Shown here in pieces: positions 16,844 through 27,928 of a DNA stretch of 64,000 bases. Where the stretch lies: NCBI RefSeq assembly GCF_964283195.1, contig NZ_CAXYLH010000009.1. One strand, written 5' to 3'. A program made the position numbers and the translations under genes. Position 1 is the stretch's first letter. Every line of letters begins with the position of its first letter. The notes under the pieces are model-generated. The model was not told the origin of the DNA. It was given only the letters and a program-made list of their open reading frames with translations, and made no database searches. Source of the stretch: Paratractidigestivibacter sp003150175. GTDB taxonomy: Bacteria > Actinomycetota > Coriobacteriia > Coriobacteriales > Atopobiaceae.

Positions 16844-16849
16844 GCTCCC

Positions 16850-17417
16850 CTATGAGTTGGATTGGGCTTTCGCAGGTAGTGCGCGGTCCGCGGGGTACGG
16901 GTTACGGTCGCCGAGGCCTTTCCCCTTGCAGGTGCAGCCGAACTCGACGTCGCCGGGGCGCTCAACGGATTGACGCCCGCAGGCGCGGCAGCGCACGACC
17001 ATGAGGTCGTCTCCCTCATGGGTGCCGTGAATCATGCCGATGAGGCGGTACCCGTGCGCGTCGGCGAGCTTCTCGGCCTGCGGCCACTCGAGCGCATGGC
17101 GCCGCGGCGCGAACCCGGAGTCCAAAAGAAAGTCGAGGTCGTACCCCCTCGTCGAGGTGTTTCTGGATGACCTCGGCGCGGGTTTTGTGGCAGTCGTCGT
17201 ACCAGCCCGGCCAGAAGCACGCGCGGCACACCGGCTCGCCGAGCTCGGTCTTTTCCAGGATATACGCGAGCCGATAATGTGCCACCACCCCGCAGCGCCG
17301 GCAGCGCGTGAGCAGCCAATCGCCCTTTCGGTAACTCCCACGGGAGTTATACGGCTCGGCGAGCTCCAGGTCGGCATCGGCCATGATCTTGTCGATCGCC
17401 TCGTCAGTTAACTTCAT
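16850..17417 (-). pseudogene. Zinc-ribbon protein gene broken by a +1 frameshift
   Basis: Two overlapping frames read as one protein. The first (from ATG 17417, MKLTDEAIDKIMADADLELA) carries CRRCG...CRAC. The second, ending at 16850, continues YDLDFLLDSGFAPRRHALEW with VRCRACGRQ and GCTC. The frame changes at a run of five G on the minus strand (17144-17148): with four G the product would be continuous, about 188 residues with paired CxxC zinc ribbons. It could be a real mutation, a phase-variable tract or a sequencing error. Function is unknown. It converges on the HNH gene with a 6-bp gap, so the two may have arrived together. Confidence 0.7.
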
Positions 17418-17578
17418 AGTCAGCCTCCGATCTCCCGAGGATTGCGACAGTGACCGCGCCAGCCCTCAGCGCCAACTGCGGAAATCATATCTTGAGATGA
17501 GGACGCCTTCCTCTGGAACATCCCGCAAAAGGCCAGGTAGAGCAAGAGTCTAAAATTGCAAAGGAAGCCTAAAACTGC

Positions 17579-17616
17579 AAAAAGGGGCGCGTCGCTCGCA
17601 ATGGGCGGCGCACCCC
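17579..17616 (-). terminator. Likely terminator of the malic enzyme gene
   Basis: On the minus strand a GGGGTGCG...CGCGCCCC stem is followed by a T5 run (A5 at 17579-17583 on the plus strand). It lies about 40 bp after the malic enzyme stop. The loop is long, about 16 nt. Confidence 0.55.
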
Positions 17617-17654
17617 TTCGTGTGTGGGGCGATGTGGCGGAAGCGAGCCCTCGC

Positions 17655-18833
17655 TTAGGCGCGCGCCACCCCGGACTTGCGCGCGGCCTCGGCGACCGCC
17701 TTGGCGACGGCGGGCGCGACGCGCTCGTCGAAGGCGCCGGGGATGATGTAGTCGGCGGCGCGCTTATCGTCGTCGACCAGGCCGGCGATGGCGTAGGCGG
17801 CGGCCTCCATCATGTCGTCGTTGATGTCGCTCGCGCGCACGTCGAGCGCCCCGCGGAAGATGCCGGGGAACGCCAGGACGTTGTTGATCTGGTTCGGGAA
17901 GTCGGAGCGGCCCGTGGCGGCCACGGCGGCGCCGGCTGTCAGCGCCTCGTCCGGCATGATCTCGGGCACGGGGTTCGCACAGGCAAAGACGATCGGGTCG
18001 GCGGCCATGGTACGGACCATGTCCTGCGTCAGCGCACCGGGAGCGCTCACGCCCACAAAGACGTCCGCTCCCTTGACCGCGTCGGCGAGCGTGCCATGGA
18101 CGCCCTCGCGGTTGGTCCAGGTGGCGACTTCTTCCTTCACGGGATTCAGGCCCTCGCGGCCCTCGTAGATGGCGCCCTTGCGGTCGCAGATGATGACGTC
18201 CTTCACGCCCATACGCTTCATCAGGCGCGCGATGGAGATGCCCGCGGCGCCCGCGCCGGAGAACACCACGCGCACGTCGGCGAGGTCGCGGCCGGTCAGG
18301 CGGCACGCGTTGATGAGGGCGGCGCAGGTCACGACGGCGGTACCGTGCTGATCGTCGTGGAAAACGGGGATGTCGCAGGACTCCTTGAGCCTGCGCTCGA
18401 TCTCGAAGCAGCGCGGGGCGCTGATGTCCTCGAGGTTCACGCCGCCGAAGCTGCCGGCAAGGAGCTCGACCGTGCGCACGATCTCGTCCACGTCGTTGGA
18501 GCGGATGCACAGCGGGAAGGCGTCGACGTCGGCGAACGTCTTGAACAGGGCGCACTTGCCCTCCATGACGGGCATGCCGGCCTCGGGGCCGATGTCTCCC
18601 AGGCCAAGGACCGCGGAGCCGTCGGTGACCACGGCGACGAGGTTGCCGCGGCGGGTGTAGGTGTAGGAGTCGTCGACGTTGTCGTGGATCTTCAGGCACG
18701 GCTCGGCGACGCCCGGCGTGTAGGCGACGGCGAGGTCCTCGGGAGTATCGATGGGCGCGCGACTGATGACCTCGATCTTGCCCTTCCACTCCTTGTGCTT
18801 GTCCAGGGCGTACTGCTTGGCATCCTCGGCCAT
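17655..18833 (-). CDS. Malic enzyme (oxaloacetate-decarboxylating malate dehydrogenase)
   Basis: Decarboxylates malate to pyruvate with reduction of NAD(P); cytoplasmic. At 392 residues it is the short bacterial form without the phosphotransacetylase-like extension. Seen are YTPGVAEPC, the malate/metal-binding VVTDGSAVLGLGDIGPEAG, ALFKTFADVDAFPL, FHDDQHGTAVV and the nucleotide-binding GAGAAGISIARL, followed by GRSDFPNQINNVLAFPG. Cofactor preference cannot be decided by eye. It is a single gene, probably linking C4 acids to pyruvate in a fermentative metabolism. Confidence 0.95.
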   Translation of the reverse strand: MAEDAKQYALDKHKEWKGKIEVISRAPIDTPEDLAVAYTPGVAEPCLKIHDNVDDSYTYTRRGNLVAVVTDGSAVLGLGDIGPEAGMPVMEGKCALFKTFADVDAFPLCIRSNDVDEIVRTVELLAGSFGGVNLEDISAPRCFEIERRLKESCDIPVFHDDQHGTAVVTCAALINACRLTGRDLADVRVVFSGAGAAGISIARLMKRMGVKDVIICDRKGAIYEGREGLNPVKEEVATWTNREGVHGTLADAVKGADVFVGVSAPGALTQDMVRTMAADPIVFACANPVPEIMPDEALTAGAAVAATGRSDFPNQINNVLAFPGIFRGALDVRASDINDDMMEAAAYAIAGLVDDDKRAADYIIPGAFDERVAPAVAKAVAEAARKSGVARA

Positions 18834-19077
18834 GGGAAATCTCCTATCCGTTGGGCCGCCCGCGGCGCGGGCGGATGTATACCGCGTTCACGCACAAGCA
18901 CAAGTCTAGCCAGCGTGCGCGCGGCACCGCACTGTTTTCGGTCTCTGACGGTTTGGGCCGGTCGGTCGGCGCGTTTGCGGCGCGGACGGCAACGGCGCGG
19001 TCGGCAACGGCAAGAAGGGCGGGCTTCTTGCCGACGGCGAGGGCGGGCCGATGGGCCCCTCTTCCCGTAGGCGCTCC

Positions 19078-19083
19078 TATACT
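19078..19083 (+). promoter_or_regulatory. Candidate -10 box (TATACT) for the small Cys-rich protein gene
   Basis: TATACT lies 32 bp before the ATG at 19115, with GGAGGAGG at 19103-19110 in between. A very short leader is implied. Confidence 0.5.
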
Positions 19084-19114
19084 GGGCACGGGCATCTACA
19101 TCGGAGGAGGCGCC

Positions 19115-19336
19115 ATGTCCCGAAGTGTCCTCATCAAAGACACCACGCCCGAGCAGCGCGAGGCCATCGTGCGGCAGGGGCTCAATTTCTGCGGAGAGGG
19201 AAGCTGCGACTTCTGCGGCGGCTGCTCGCTCGGCGTCGGCTCCATCGAGAAGATGTACCAGCCCTACATCGATGGAAAACTCGAGCTCGCCGAGGTCAAC
19301 ATGCTGCACGCCGCCGTCCGCTTCGAGCGCGGCTAA
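19115..19336 (+). CDS. Small Cys-rich protein of unknown function
   Basis: A 73-residue protein with a very strong ribosome-binding site (GGAGGAGG, 5 bp before the ATG) and its own TATACT box, so it is a real and probably well expressed gene. It starts MSRSVLIKDTTPEQREAIVR. A compact cluster, CGEGSCDFCGGCSLG at residues about 26-40, has four Cys in C-x4-C-x2-C-x2-C spacing, able to hold a metal ion or Fe-S cluster. A second half, MYQPYIDGKLELAEVNM, is amphipathic. Similar short proteins occur in gut Clostridia and Coriobacteriia from memory, but I know of no function. No partner gene is obvious: malic enzyme lies divergently upstream. Confidence 0.8.
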   Translation: MSRSVLIKDTTPEQREAIVRQGLNFCGEGSCDFCGGCSLGVGSIEKMYQPYIDGKLELAEVNMLHAAVRFERG

Positions 19337-19481
19337 GAAGGGCGCCGCGAAGGCAGCGCACTCTGACCGGTACGCGCACGTCTCGGGGATGGGGCGCGCC
19401 GACATCGAGGGCGGGTTGGCGTCAGGAAACGCCTCGGGGCCGAGGGCGCCCCGATGTTGGCAGCGAACGGCTTGCCCTTCT

Positions 19482-19626
19482 TAGATAGTTTGATAGTTTA
19501 CCTACATGTATTCATGTAGGTAAACTTTGCAAAGCCAGGCAGTGCCCGAGCGCGACCTGGGGTTTTGTAGATAGTTCAACCTTTTACATACATCTTTTCA
19601 CGTAAGTAAAAGATTGAACTATCTAC
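19482..19626. repeat. AT-rich nested inverted repeats of the TAGATAGTT word
   Basis: Palindrome 1: AGTTTACCTACATG-TATT-CATGTAGGTAAACT (19495-19526), perfect 14-bp arms. Palindrome 2: GTAGATAGTTCAA (19567-19579) with TTGAACTATCTAC (19614-19626) and inner CTTTTAC/GTAAAAG arms. TAGATAGTT also precedes palindrome 1 (19482-19490). The sequence is strikingly AT-rich against its surroundings. It fills the space between the small Cys-rich gene and the convergent NlpC/P60-like gene, so it may terminate both. Nothing else is seen in 19337-19665. Confidence 0.75.
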
Positions 19627-19665
19627 AGATAGAACGAGAGCAGAGACCCCGGCGTCGCCCCGCGC

Positions 19666-20235
19666 TCACGCGAGGCTGAGGTCGATCCCGCCGAGCCAGC
19701 CCCAGCGCGGGGCGCTCATCACACCGTACGTGGAGAGCCACAGGTCAAGAAGGACGCGCCGAACCCGGCCCTCGACACAGTCCATCACGCGCCCGTCCCC
19801 GACGTAAAGGCCGACATGGCCGAACCTGCGCCCTGCCGCCGAGTAGGGGTGCTCCCCCACCGCCACGGCCATGCCCACCTTGAGGTCGGCGAGATCCGTG
19901 AGCGAGCAGTAGCGCTCGTAGAGCTCCGCCGCGTGCCCGCCAACGAACCCCAGGCCAAGGGCATCGAAAGCGTCCTCGACCCACGCGGCGCAGGCGTTGT
20001 CCCCGCAAGCGGGCTCCGCGCACGCAACCTCGACCAGGCGACGCTGTCGCGCAGTCGCGTCCATGAGGGCCTGCGGGGCACCGGCGTCCCCGGCCGCAGG
20101 GACGTCGCGCCAGGCGGGCTGTCCCCAGCGGGTAAGAGGTGCGCGCAGGCCGCCGTCCTCGCCCGCCAGCATCCCGCGACGCGCGAGGTCCGCCAGGAGC
20201 CTGTCTCGTATGTCTTCCCTGCTATCCATGGTCAT
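19666..20235 (-). CDS. NlpC/P60-like cysteine peptidase fold protein, no signal peptide
   Basis: Protein of 189 residues from the ATG at 20235 (MTMDSREDIRDRLL); the open frame extends further upstream to 20493, but that part is the promoter region of malQ on the other strand. The core shows a Cys in GDNACAAWVEDAFDALGL (about residue 100) and a His in RFGHVGLYVGDGRVMDCVEG (about residue 150), the Cys-His arrangement of NlpC/P60 domains. KVGMAVAVGEH between them is the usual beta-strand. There is no signal peptide or membrane segment, which is odd for a wall hydrolase; a cytoplasmic role or export by another route is possible. Confident of the fold, not of the substrate. Confidence 0.7.
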   Translation of the reverse strand: MTMDSREDIRDRLLADLARRGMLAGEDGGLRAPLTRWGQPAWRDVPAAGDAGAPQALMDATARQRRLVEVACAEPACGDNACAAWVEDAFDALGLGFVGGHAAELYERYCSLTDLADLKVGMAVAVGEHPYSAAGRRFGHVGLYVGDGRVMDCVEGRVRRVLLDLWLSTYGVMSAPRWGWLGGIDLSLA

Positions 20236-20364
20236 AACTCTACCGTTCACGGGCTTCTTGTGCCTTCCGAAACTTGTTCGAACATGTTGCGGTATGATGC
20301 GTGGTATCGCAAGATCAGGCGCAATCGGCTTTCTTCGAAAAGCATAGTCAGAAAGGCAGGGATA

Positions 20365-21873
20365 ATGGAGCGTACCAGCGGCGTTCTGATGCCCGTCTCG
20401 GCTTTGCCAGGTCCGGGTGGGATTGGCGGATTTGGTCAGGCGGCGTATCGATTTGTCGATTTCTTGCACACGTGCAAACAACATTACTGGCAAATCCTCC
20501 CGCTCACGACCACAAGCTACGGCGACTCCCCGTACCAGTCGTTCTCGGCCCGCGCGGGCAACCCGAACCTCATCGACCTCGCCTCTCTGGTCTCAGACGG
20601 CCTCCTGACCAGCGCGGAGCTCGACCGCGCCGACTTCGGCGGCGACCCCGCGCGCGTGGACTACGGCCGCATCTTCGGCGCGCGCCGCGCGATCCTCGAC
20701 ACCGCAGCCCGCCGCTTCGCCGCCGCCCCGCCCGACGATTACGACAAGTTCCTCTCTGCCAACGCCGACTGGCTCGACCCCTACTGCGAGTTCATGGCCG
20801 CGAAGGAGGAGTTCGGCCTGCGCCCCTACTGGGAGTGGGCGCCCGAGGCGCGCCGCCCCGGCGCCGCGACCAAGGCCATCGCCTCCGCCCACCCGGGGCG
20901 CATCGGCTACCACCGGATGACGCAGTACCTCTTTGCGAGGCAGTGGTCCGCGCTCAAGGAGTACGCGAACGCCCGCGGAGTCCTCATCATCGGCGACATG
21001 CCCATCTACGTCTCGCGCGACTCCGTCGAGATGTGGTCGGAGCCCGAGCTCTTCAAGACCGCGCCCGACGGCTCCCCCGCGAGCGTCGCCGGCACCCCGC
21101 CGGACAATTTCTCGGCCACCGGCCAGTACTGGGGCAACCCGATCTACGACTGGGGCGCGATGGCGGCGGATGGCTACAGCTGGTGGAAGGGTCGCATGCG
21201 CGCCGCGCTCACCATGTACGACCTCGTGCGCCTCGACCACTTCCGCGGGTTCGAGGCCTACTGGGAGGTGCCGTTCGGCTCCCCCGACTCAAGCTACGGC
21301 TCGTGGACCCAGGGGCCCGGCATGGCGTTTTTCGACGAACTCAAGCGCGACCTGGGCGAGCTGCCCCTCATCGCCGAGGACCTCGGCTTCCTCACGCCCG
21401 GCGTCATCGCCATGCGCGACGGCACCGGCTTCCCGGGCATGAAGATCCTCCAGTTCGCATTCGACGGCGGCGGCAATTCCTATTACCTGCCGCACAACTA
21501 CACGCGCAATACCATCGCCTACGTGGGCACCCACGACAACGAGACCGCCCACGGGTGGTTCGAGGACACCGCGACGCCGCGCGTGCGCGAGCAGGCGCTC
21601 GAGTACCTGCGCCCCGCCGCGGGCGAGACGATCGCCGACGCCCTCAACCGCGCCATCGCCGCATCGGTGAGCGACACCTGCATCTACACCATGCAGGACC
21701 TCCTCGGCCTCGGCAACGAGGCGCGCACGAACACCCCCGCGACCGTGGGCGGCAACTGGGCCTGGCGCATGCGCGAGGGCGACCTCACGCGCGCGTTCGA
21801 GCGCAAGCTCACCTCCTGGACAGAGACGTACTTCCGCGTCCCCGGCAAAGGCGACGTGGTCCTGCCCGACTAG
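20365..21873 (+). CDS. malQ: 4-alpha-glucanotransferase (amylomaltase)
   Basis: Transfers alpha-1,4-glucan segments between maltodextrins, releasing glucose; GH77 family, cytoplasmic. It has 502 residues, a normal length, starting at ATG 20365 (MERTSGVLMPVSALPGPGG) with AAGGCAGG upstream. Seen are PYQSFSARAGNPNLIDL, the nucleophile Asp in VRLDHFRGFEAYW, the acid/base Glu in PLIAEDLGFLTPGV and GTHDNETAHGWF with the third catalytic Asp. It is followed 95 bp later by the damaged glgP, and a maltodextrin-type ABC importer lies convergently beyond, so its role is intracellular maltodextrin and glycogen turnover. It looks intact. Confidence 0.96.
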   Translation: MERTSGVLMPVSALPGPGGIGGFGQAAYRFVDFLHTCKQHYWQILPLTTTSYGDSPYQSFSARAGNPNLIDLASLVSDGLLTSAELDRADFGGDPARVDYGRIFGARRAILDTAARRFAAAPPDDYDKFLSANADWLDPYCEFMAAKEEFGLRPYWEWAPEARRPGAATKAIASAHPGRIGYHRMTQYLFARQWSALKEYANARGVLIIGDMPIYVSRDSVEMWSEPELFKTAPDGSPASVAGTPPDNFSATGQYWGNPIYDWGAMAADGYSWWKGRMRAALTMYDLVRLDHFRGFEAYWEVPFGSPDSSYGSWTQGPGMAFFDELKRDLGELPLIAEDLGFLTPGVIAMRDGTGFPGMKILQFAFDGGGNSYYLPHNYTRNTIAYVGTHDNETAHGWFEDTATPRVREQALEYLRPAAGETIADALNRAIAASVSDTCIYTMQDLLGLGNEARTNTPATVGGNWAWRMREGDLTRAFERKLTSWTETYFRVPGKGDVVLPD

Positions 21874-21968
21874 CTGCTCGGCGCGGGGCGCCGGACCGCA
21901 CGACGGAAAACCGGGCCGCGCGCCCGCACCCGACCCCGCGCTCACCCCCCCCAACCAAAGGAGACCGC

Positions 21969-23641
<1,673 letters not shown>

Positions 23642-23657
<16 letters not shown>

Positions 23658-23713
23658 TGCGTGGTTTCTTGCCAACAGGCATTTTGCCGAGAGTACATTG
23701 TTTTATGTACACT
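23642..23713. repeat. 72-bp palindromic element at the broken 3' end of glgP
   Basis: AGTGTACATAAAA (23642-23654) pairs perfectly with TTTTATGTACACT (23701-23713). Inside, AATGC (23655-23660 region) pairs with GCATT near 23679. The element supplies the stop codon of the truncated glgP frame (TAA 23655-23657). Its sequence is AT-rich in a GC-rich setting, like the other intergenic palindromes here. Confidence 0.75.
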
Positions 23714-23740
23714 ATCGCGTCACCACCCGCCCCCGCACAC

Positions 23741-23778
23741 AGAGACCCCGGCCCGCGTGGATGCGGGCCGGGGTCTCT
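23741..23778. terminator. Strong 16-bp hairpin between glgP and the convergent ABC ATPase gene
   Basis: AGAGACCCCGGCCCGC (23741-23756) and its exact complement (23763-23778) enclose a 6-nt loop. No T tract follows on either strand, so termination would rest on the very stable stem. It lies 82 bp beyond the ATPase stop. Confidence 0.6.
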
Positions 23779-23860
23779 GCGCGGCTTCGGTCGGGGAAGG
23801 AGGAGGGTGCCGTCGCCGCCGGGGAAGGGGAAGAAAAGGAAAAGAGAAAACCGAGAAGGG

Positions 23861-25054
<1,194 letters not shown>

Positions 25055-25131
25055 GGTGCTGCCCTTCTAGTTGGGGCGCCGGGCGGGCGGACCGCCCGGC
25101 GCGTGGAATCGATGCGGGTGCGGCGCGCTGC

Positions 25132-25542
25132 CTAGCCCTTGACCGCGCCGGAGACGACGCCGTTGATGATGTACTTCTGGCACACCAGGTAGACGATGAC
25201 GATCGGGATGATGACCATCATGATGCAGGCCATCATGGGGCCGAGCTCGACGTGGCCGTAGCCGCCGCGGAAGTACTGGATGAGGATCGGGATCGTCTTG
25301 TACTTGGTGCTGTCGAGGGTCAGGTACGGCAGGAGATAGTCGTTCCAGACCCACATGGTCTCGAGGATACCGACCGAGATGTAGGTCGGTTTCATGATGG
25401 GGAGCACCACGCGGAAGAAGGTCTGGACGGGGTTGCAGCCGTCGATCATGGCCGCCTCCTCGATCTCGAGCGGGATGCTCTTCACGAATCCGGAGAACAT
25501 GAAGACCGAGAGCACGCGGTTGATGACCTTGTCCTTCTTCAT
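25132..25542 (-). pseudogene. Maltodextrin-type ABC permease (MalG family), internally deleted
   Basis: The frame encodes 136 residues; MalG-type permeases have about 275-290. It begins MKKDKVINRVLSV, a normal permease N-terminus, then runs directly into VFMFSGFVKSIPLEIEEAAMIDG, which in relatives lies well past the middle of the protein. About 140 residues (several membrane helices) are missing, joined at an L-S-V sequence that occurs at both borders. The EAA loop EAAMIDGCNPVQTFFRVVLP and the last helices remain. The protein could still be made but cannot form a normal channel. Its start overlaps the stop of the upstream permease. Confidence 0.8.
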
Positions 25543-26294
25543 TACTGCTCGACCTCCTTAGACTGCGTGGCGCGCAGCTGCACGAGCGCGATGACGACGA
25601 CCAGGATGCAGAAGATGACAGCCTTGGCCTGGCCGATTCCCATCCACTTGATGCCGGAACGGGAGTAGAACGTGTTGAAGATGTTCAGCGCGAGCATCTC
25701 GGTGGAGTGCGCGGGCTCGCCGCCGGTGAGGGCGAGGTTTTGGTCGAACAGCTTGAAGCCGTTGGTGAGCGAGAGGAACAAGCAGATCGTGATGGTCGGC
25801 ATGAGGTTCGGGATCTTGACCTTCCAGAACGTCTGCCAGGCGGTGGTGCCATCGACCTTTGCCGCCTCGAGGTAGTCGCTCGGGATGGACTGCAGGCCGG
25901 CGACGTAGATGATCATCATGTAGCCGATCTGCTGCCAGAGGGTCAGGATGATGAGGCCCCAGAAGCCTGCGGTCGAGTCGAGCGCCAGGAGCTGACGGCC
26001 CGCGTTGGCGAGCAGGCAGTTGATGAGGATCTGCCAGATGTAGCCGAGGACGATGCCGCCGATGAGGTTCGGCATAAAGAAGACCGTGCGGAACGCGTTC
26101 GTGCCCTTGAGGCCCTTGCGCGTGAGCGCCTGCGCGATGGCGAGGGCGATCACGTTGATGAGGACGACCGAGACGACGGTGAACGCAACGGTAAAGAAGA
26201 ACGACGCGGTGAACTGGGTGTCGGCCAGGGCGTCGACGTAGTTGCGCAGGCCGACCGCTCCCAGAAGGGGGGCTAGATCACGGGCGAGCTGCGC
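25542..26294 (-). pseudogene. Maltodextrin-type ABC permease (MalF family), 5' end lost
   Basis: Coding sequence continues in frame directly behind the TAA of the binding-protein gene: AQLARDLAPLLGAVGLRNYVDALADTQF and onward to the stop at 25542. There is no ATG near the expected beginning. The usual start, first membrane helix and intergenic spacer (about 60 residues) are absent. The first usable start is a GTG at 26153, which would give 203 residues and cut into a helix. The EAA loop EAAKVDGTTAWQTFWKVKIP and later helices are intact. GLRNYVDAL matches the FVGLxNY element just after helix 1 in relatives, which fixes the size of the loss. Confidence 0.75.
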
Positions 26295-27614
26295 TTACTT
26301 GGAAGCCGCCTTCTCGGACGCCCAGCCGTCGACGAAGGCCGTCTTGACGTCGTCCCAGGAGCCGCCCGCGGCGTACGAGACGAGCGCGGACGAGAGGTTC
26401 TTCTTCCACTCCTCGGAAGGAATGTGCACGAAGTCCCAGGCCACGGCCTCGCAGCCCTTGTCGACGTACTCCTTGGCGATCTTCGCGAGGGGGTTGGCGA
26501 CCTCCTTGGCGGACTTGAACGGCATGGTCAGGCCCATGTCCTCGGCGATGGCCTTGGTGGCCTCGTCGTCGGTGACGACCCAGTTGAGGAACTCGAGCGT
26601 GGCGGCCTGGTCGTCGGCGGAAGCCTGGGAGTTGACGCACCAGTAGTTCTCGCCGCCGGAGCACATGCCCTGCTTGTCCTCGCCCTTGACGCCGATGTAG
26701 AGCGGGATCATGCCGATCTTGTCGTCGCCGAGCGCCGCGATGTCCTTGTAGGCCCAGGTGCCGTTCTGGTAGAAGACGGCCTTGCCGTTGAGGAACTCGT
26801 TGACGGCGTCGTCGCCGGTCTTCGAGGCGACCTGAGAGGGGTCGCAGGTGGAGTCGGTGAGGTAGAGGTCGAAGATCTGCTTGTACTGCGGCAGGTAGGT
26901 GCCCTTGATGGCGTCGGTGTCGTCCTCGTTCTCGTCCTTGAACTCGTAGTGGATCGGCATGTTGGCAAGGTGGGTGGTGTAGCGCCAGTTGGAGCTGGAG
27001 TCCATGCCGGCGGAGGTGAAGGCGCCCTCGACGCCGAGCTCGGCCTTGCGGGCCTGGATGTCGTCGGCGACCTTCTTGAGCGAGTCGAAGTCCTTGATGT
27101 CGTCGGCGGAGTAACCGGCCTTGGTCAGCAGGTCCTTGTTGTAGATGATGCCGTAGTCCTCCTCGACGTAGTCGATGGCGTAGACCTTGCCGTCGCCCTC
27201 GAGCTTGAGCGCGTCGTTGGCGAGCTCACCGAGGACCTTCGAGCCGATGAGATCGAGGCAGTAGTCCTTCCAGTTGGCAAGGCCGGTCGGGCCGTTGACC
27301 TGGAAGAGGGTCGGGGCGGAGGACTTGGAGATCTCGGACTGGAGCTTCTGCTCGTAGGTGTCGGAGGCGGCGGTCACGACCTTGACCTCGACGCCGGTCT
27401 TCTCGGTGTACTTCTTTGCGAGGGCCTGTCACTCCTCGTCGACCTCGGGCTTGAAGTTGAGGTAGTAGACGGAGCCCTTGGCGGCGTCGCCCTTGGAGGA
27501 GTCATCGGACTTGGCGCCGGAGTCGGAGGAGCCACCGCAGCCCGCAAGGCCGAGGCCGGCCAGGGCGACCGCGCCCATCGAGAGGAACTGGCGCCTGTTC
27601 ATGCTTGCCTTCAT
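26295..27614 (-). pseudogene. Maltodextrin-type ABC binding lipoprotein with in-frame TGA at codon 62
   Basis: Read through, this is a 439-residue family 1 extracellular solute-binding protein. The N-terminus MKASMNRRQFLSMGAVALAG is Tat-like with lipobox LAGC. The frame stops at TGA (27429-27431) after YYLNFKPEVDEE and continues without a shift as QALAKKYTEKTGVEVKVVTAA. Relatives have Trp there (EEW-ALAKxYTEETG), so TGG to TGA is the simplest change. The remaining 360 residues are complete up to DGWASEKAASK. Either a nonsense mutation or a base-call error; standard-code TGA use elsewhere in the window argues against TGA decoding as Trp. Confidence 0.82.
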
Positions 27615-27714
27615 TTTCCCTCACCCTTTCGTCTCCCCCATGGGGGAGATCAGTGAATCCCGGGGCGGGCTTCCCGTCCCTTCTGTTGATTCGAGAGTGC
27701 GTCACTGTCTAAGT

Positions 27715-27798
27715 TGTTCAGACATGTTCTGGGTAAAGGGACGAAAACGAGCCGCGAGCGGTAGTTTTGCGTACCGTTCGCGGCTCGGAGTCTGAACA
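27715..27798 (-). promoter_or_regulatory. GntR-type operator words upstream of the binding-protein gene
   Basis: On the minus strand 27724-27715 reads TGTCTGAACA, and AGTCTGAACA lies at 27789-27798 on the plus strand. The same word, TGTYTGAACM, precedes gntR (28710-28719) and the PTS gene (28819-28828). The first site lies 101 bp before the binding-protein ATG, between it and the gntR terminator. Confidence 0.5.
27743..27787 (-). terminator. Intrinsic terminator of gntR
   Basis: CGAGCCGCGAGCGGTA (27748-27763) pairs with TACCGTTCGCGGCTCG (27772-27787) with one G-T wobble. On the minus strand the stem is followed by TTTT. It separates gntR from the ABC operon downstream, so the ABC genes need their own promoter. 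Confidence 0.8.
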
Positions 27799-27928
27799 AG
27801 AGGTACGGAAAGGGAGGATTTTGGCCGGTTTGGGGCGGGCTGACAGGCCCGAACGGGAGCGAGGGGCTCGGCGGAGTCGGCCGCCGGTCAGCGCCTCAGC
27901 GACGGCGGCTCGGCGCGCGGCGGCCCGG

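Noticed and set aside
27429..27431. TGA as selenocysteine or recoded Trp
   Set aside because: No SECIS-like hairpin was recognised right after it, relatives have Trp rather than Cys here, and other genes in the window use TGG for Trp and TGA as a stop.
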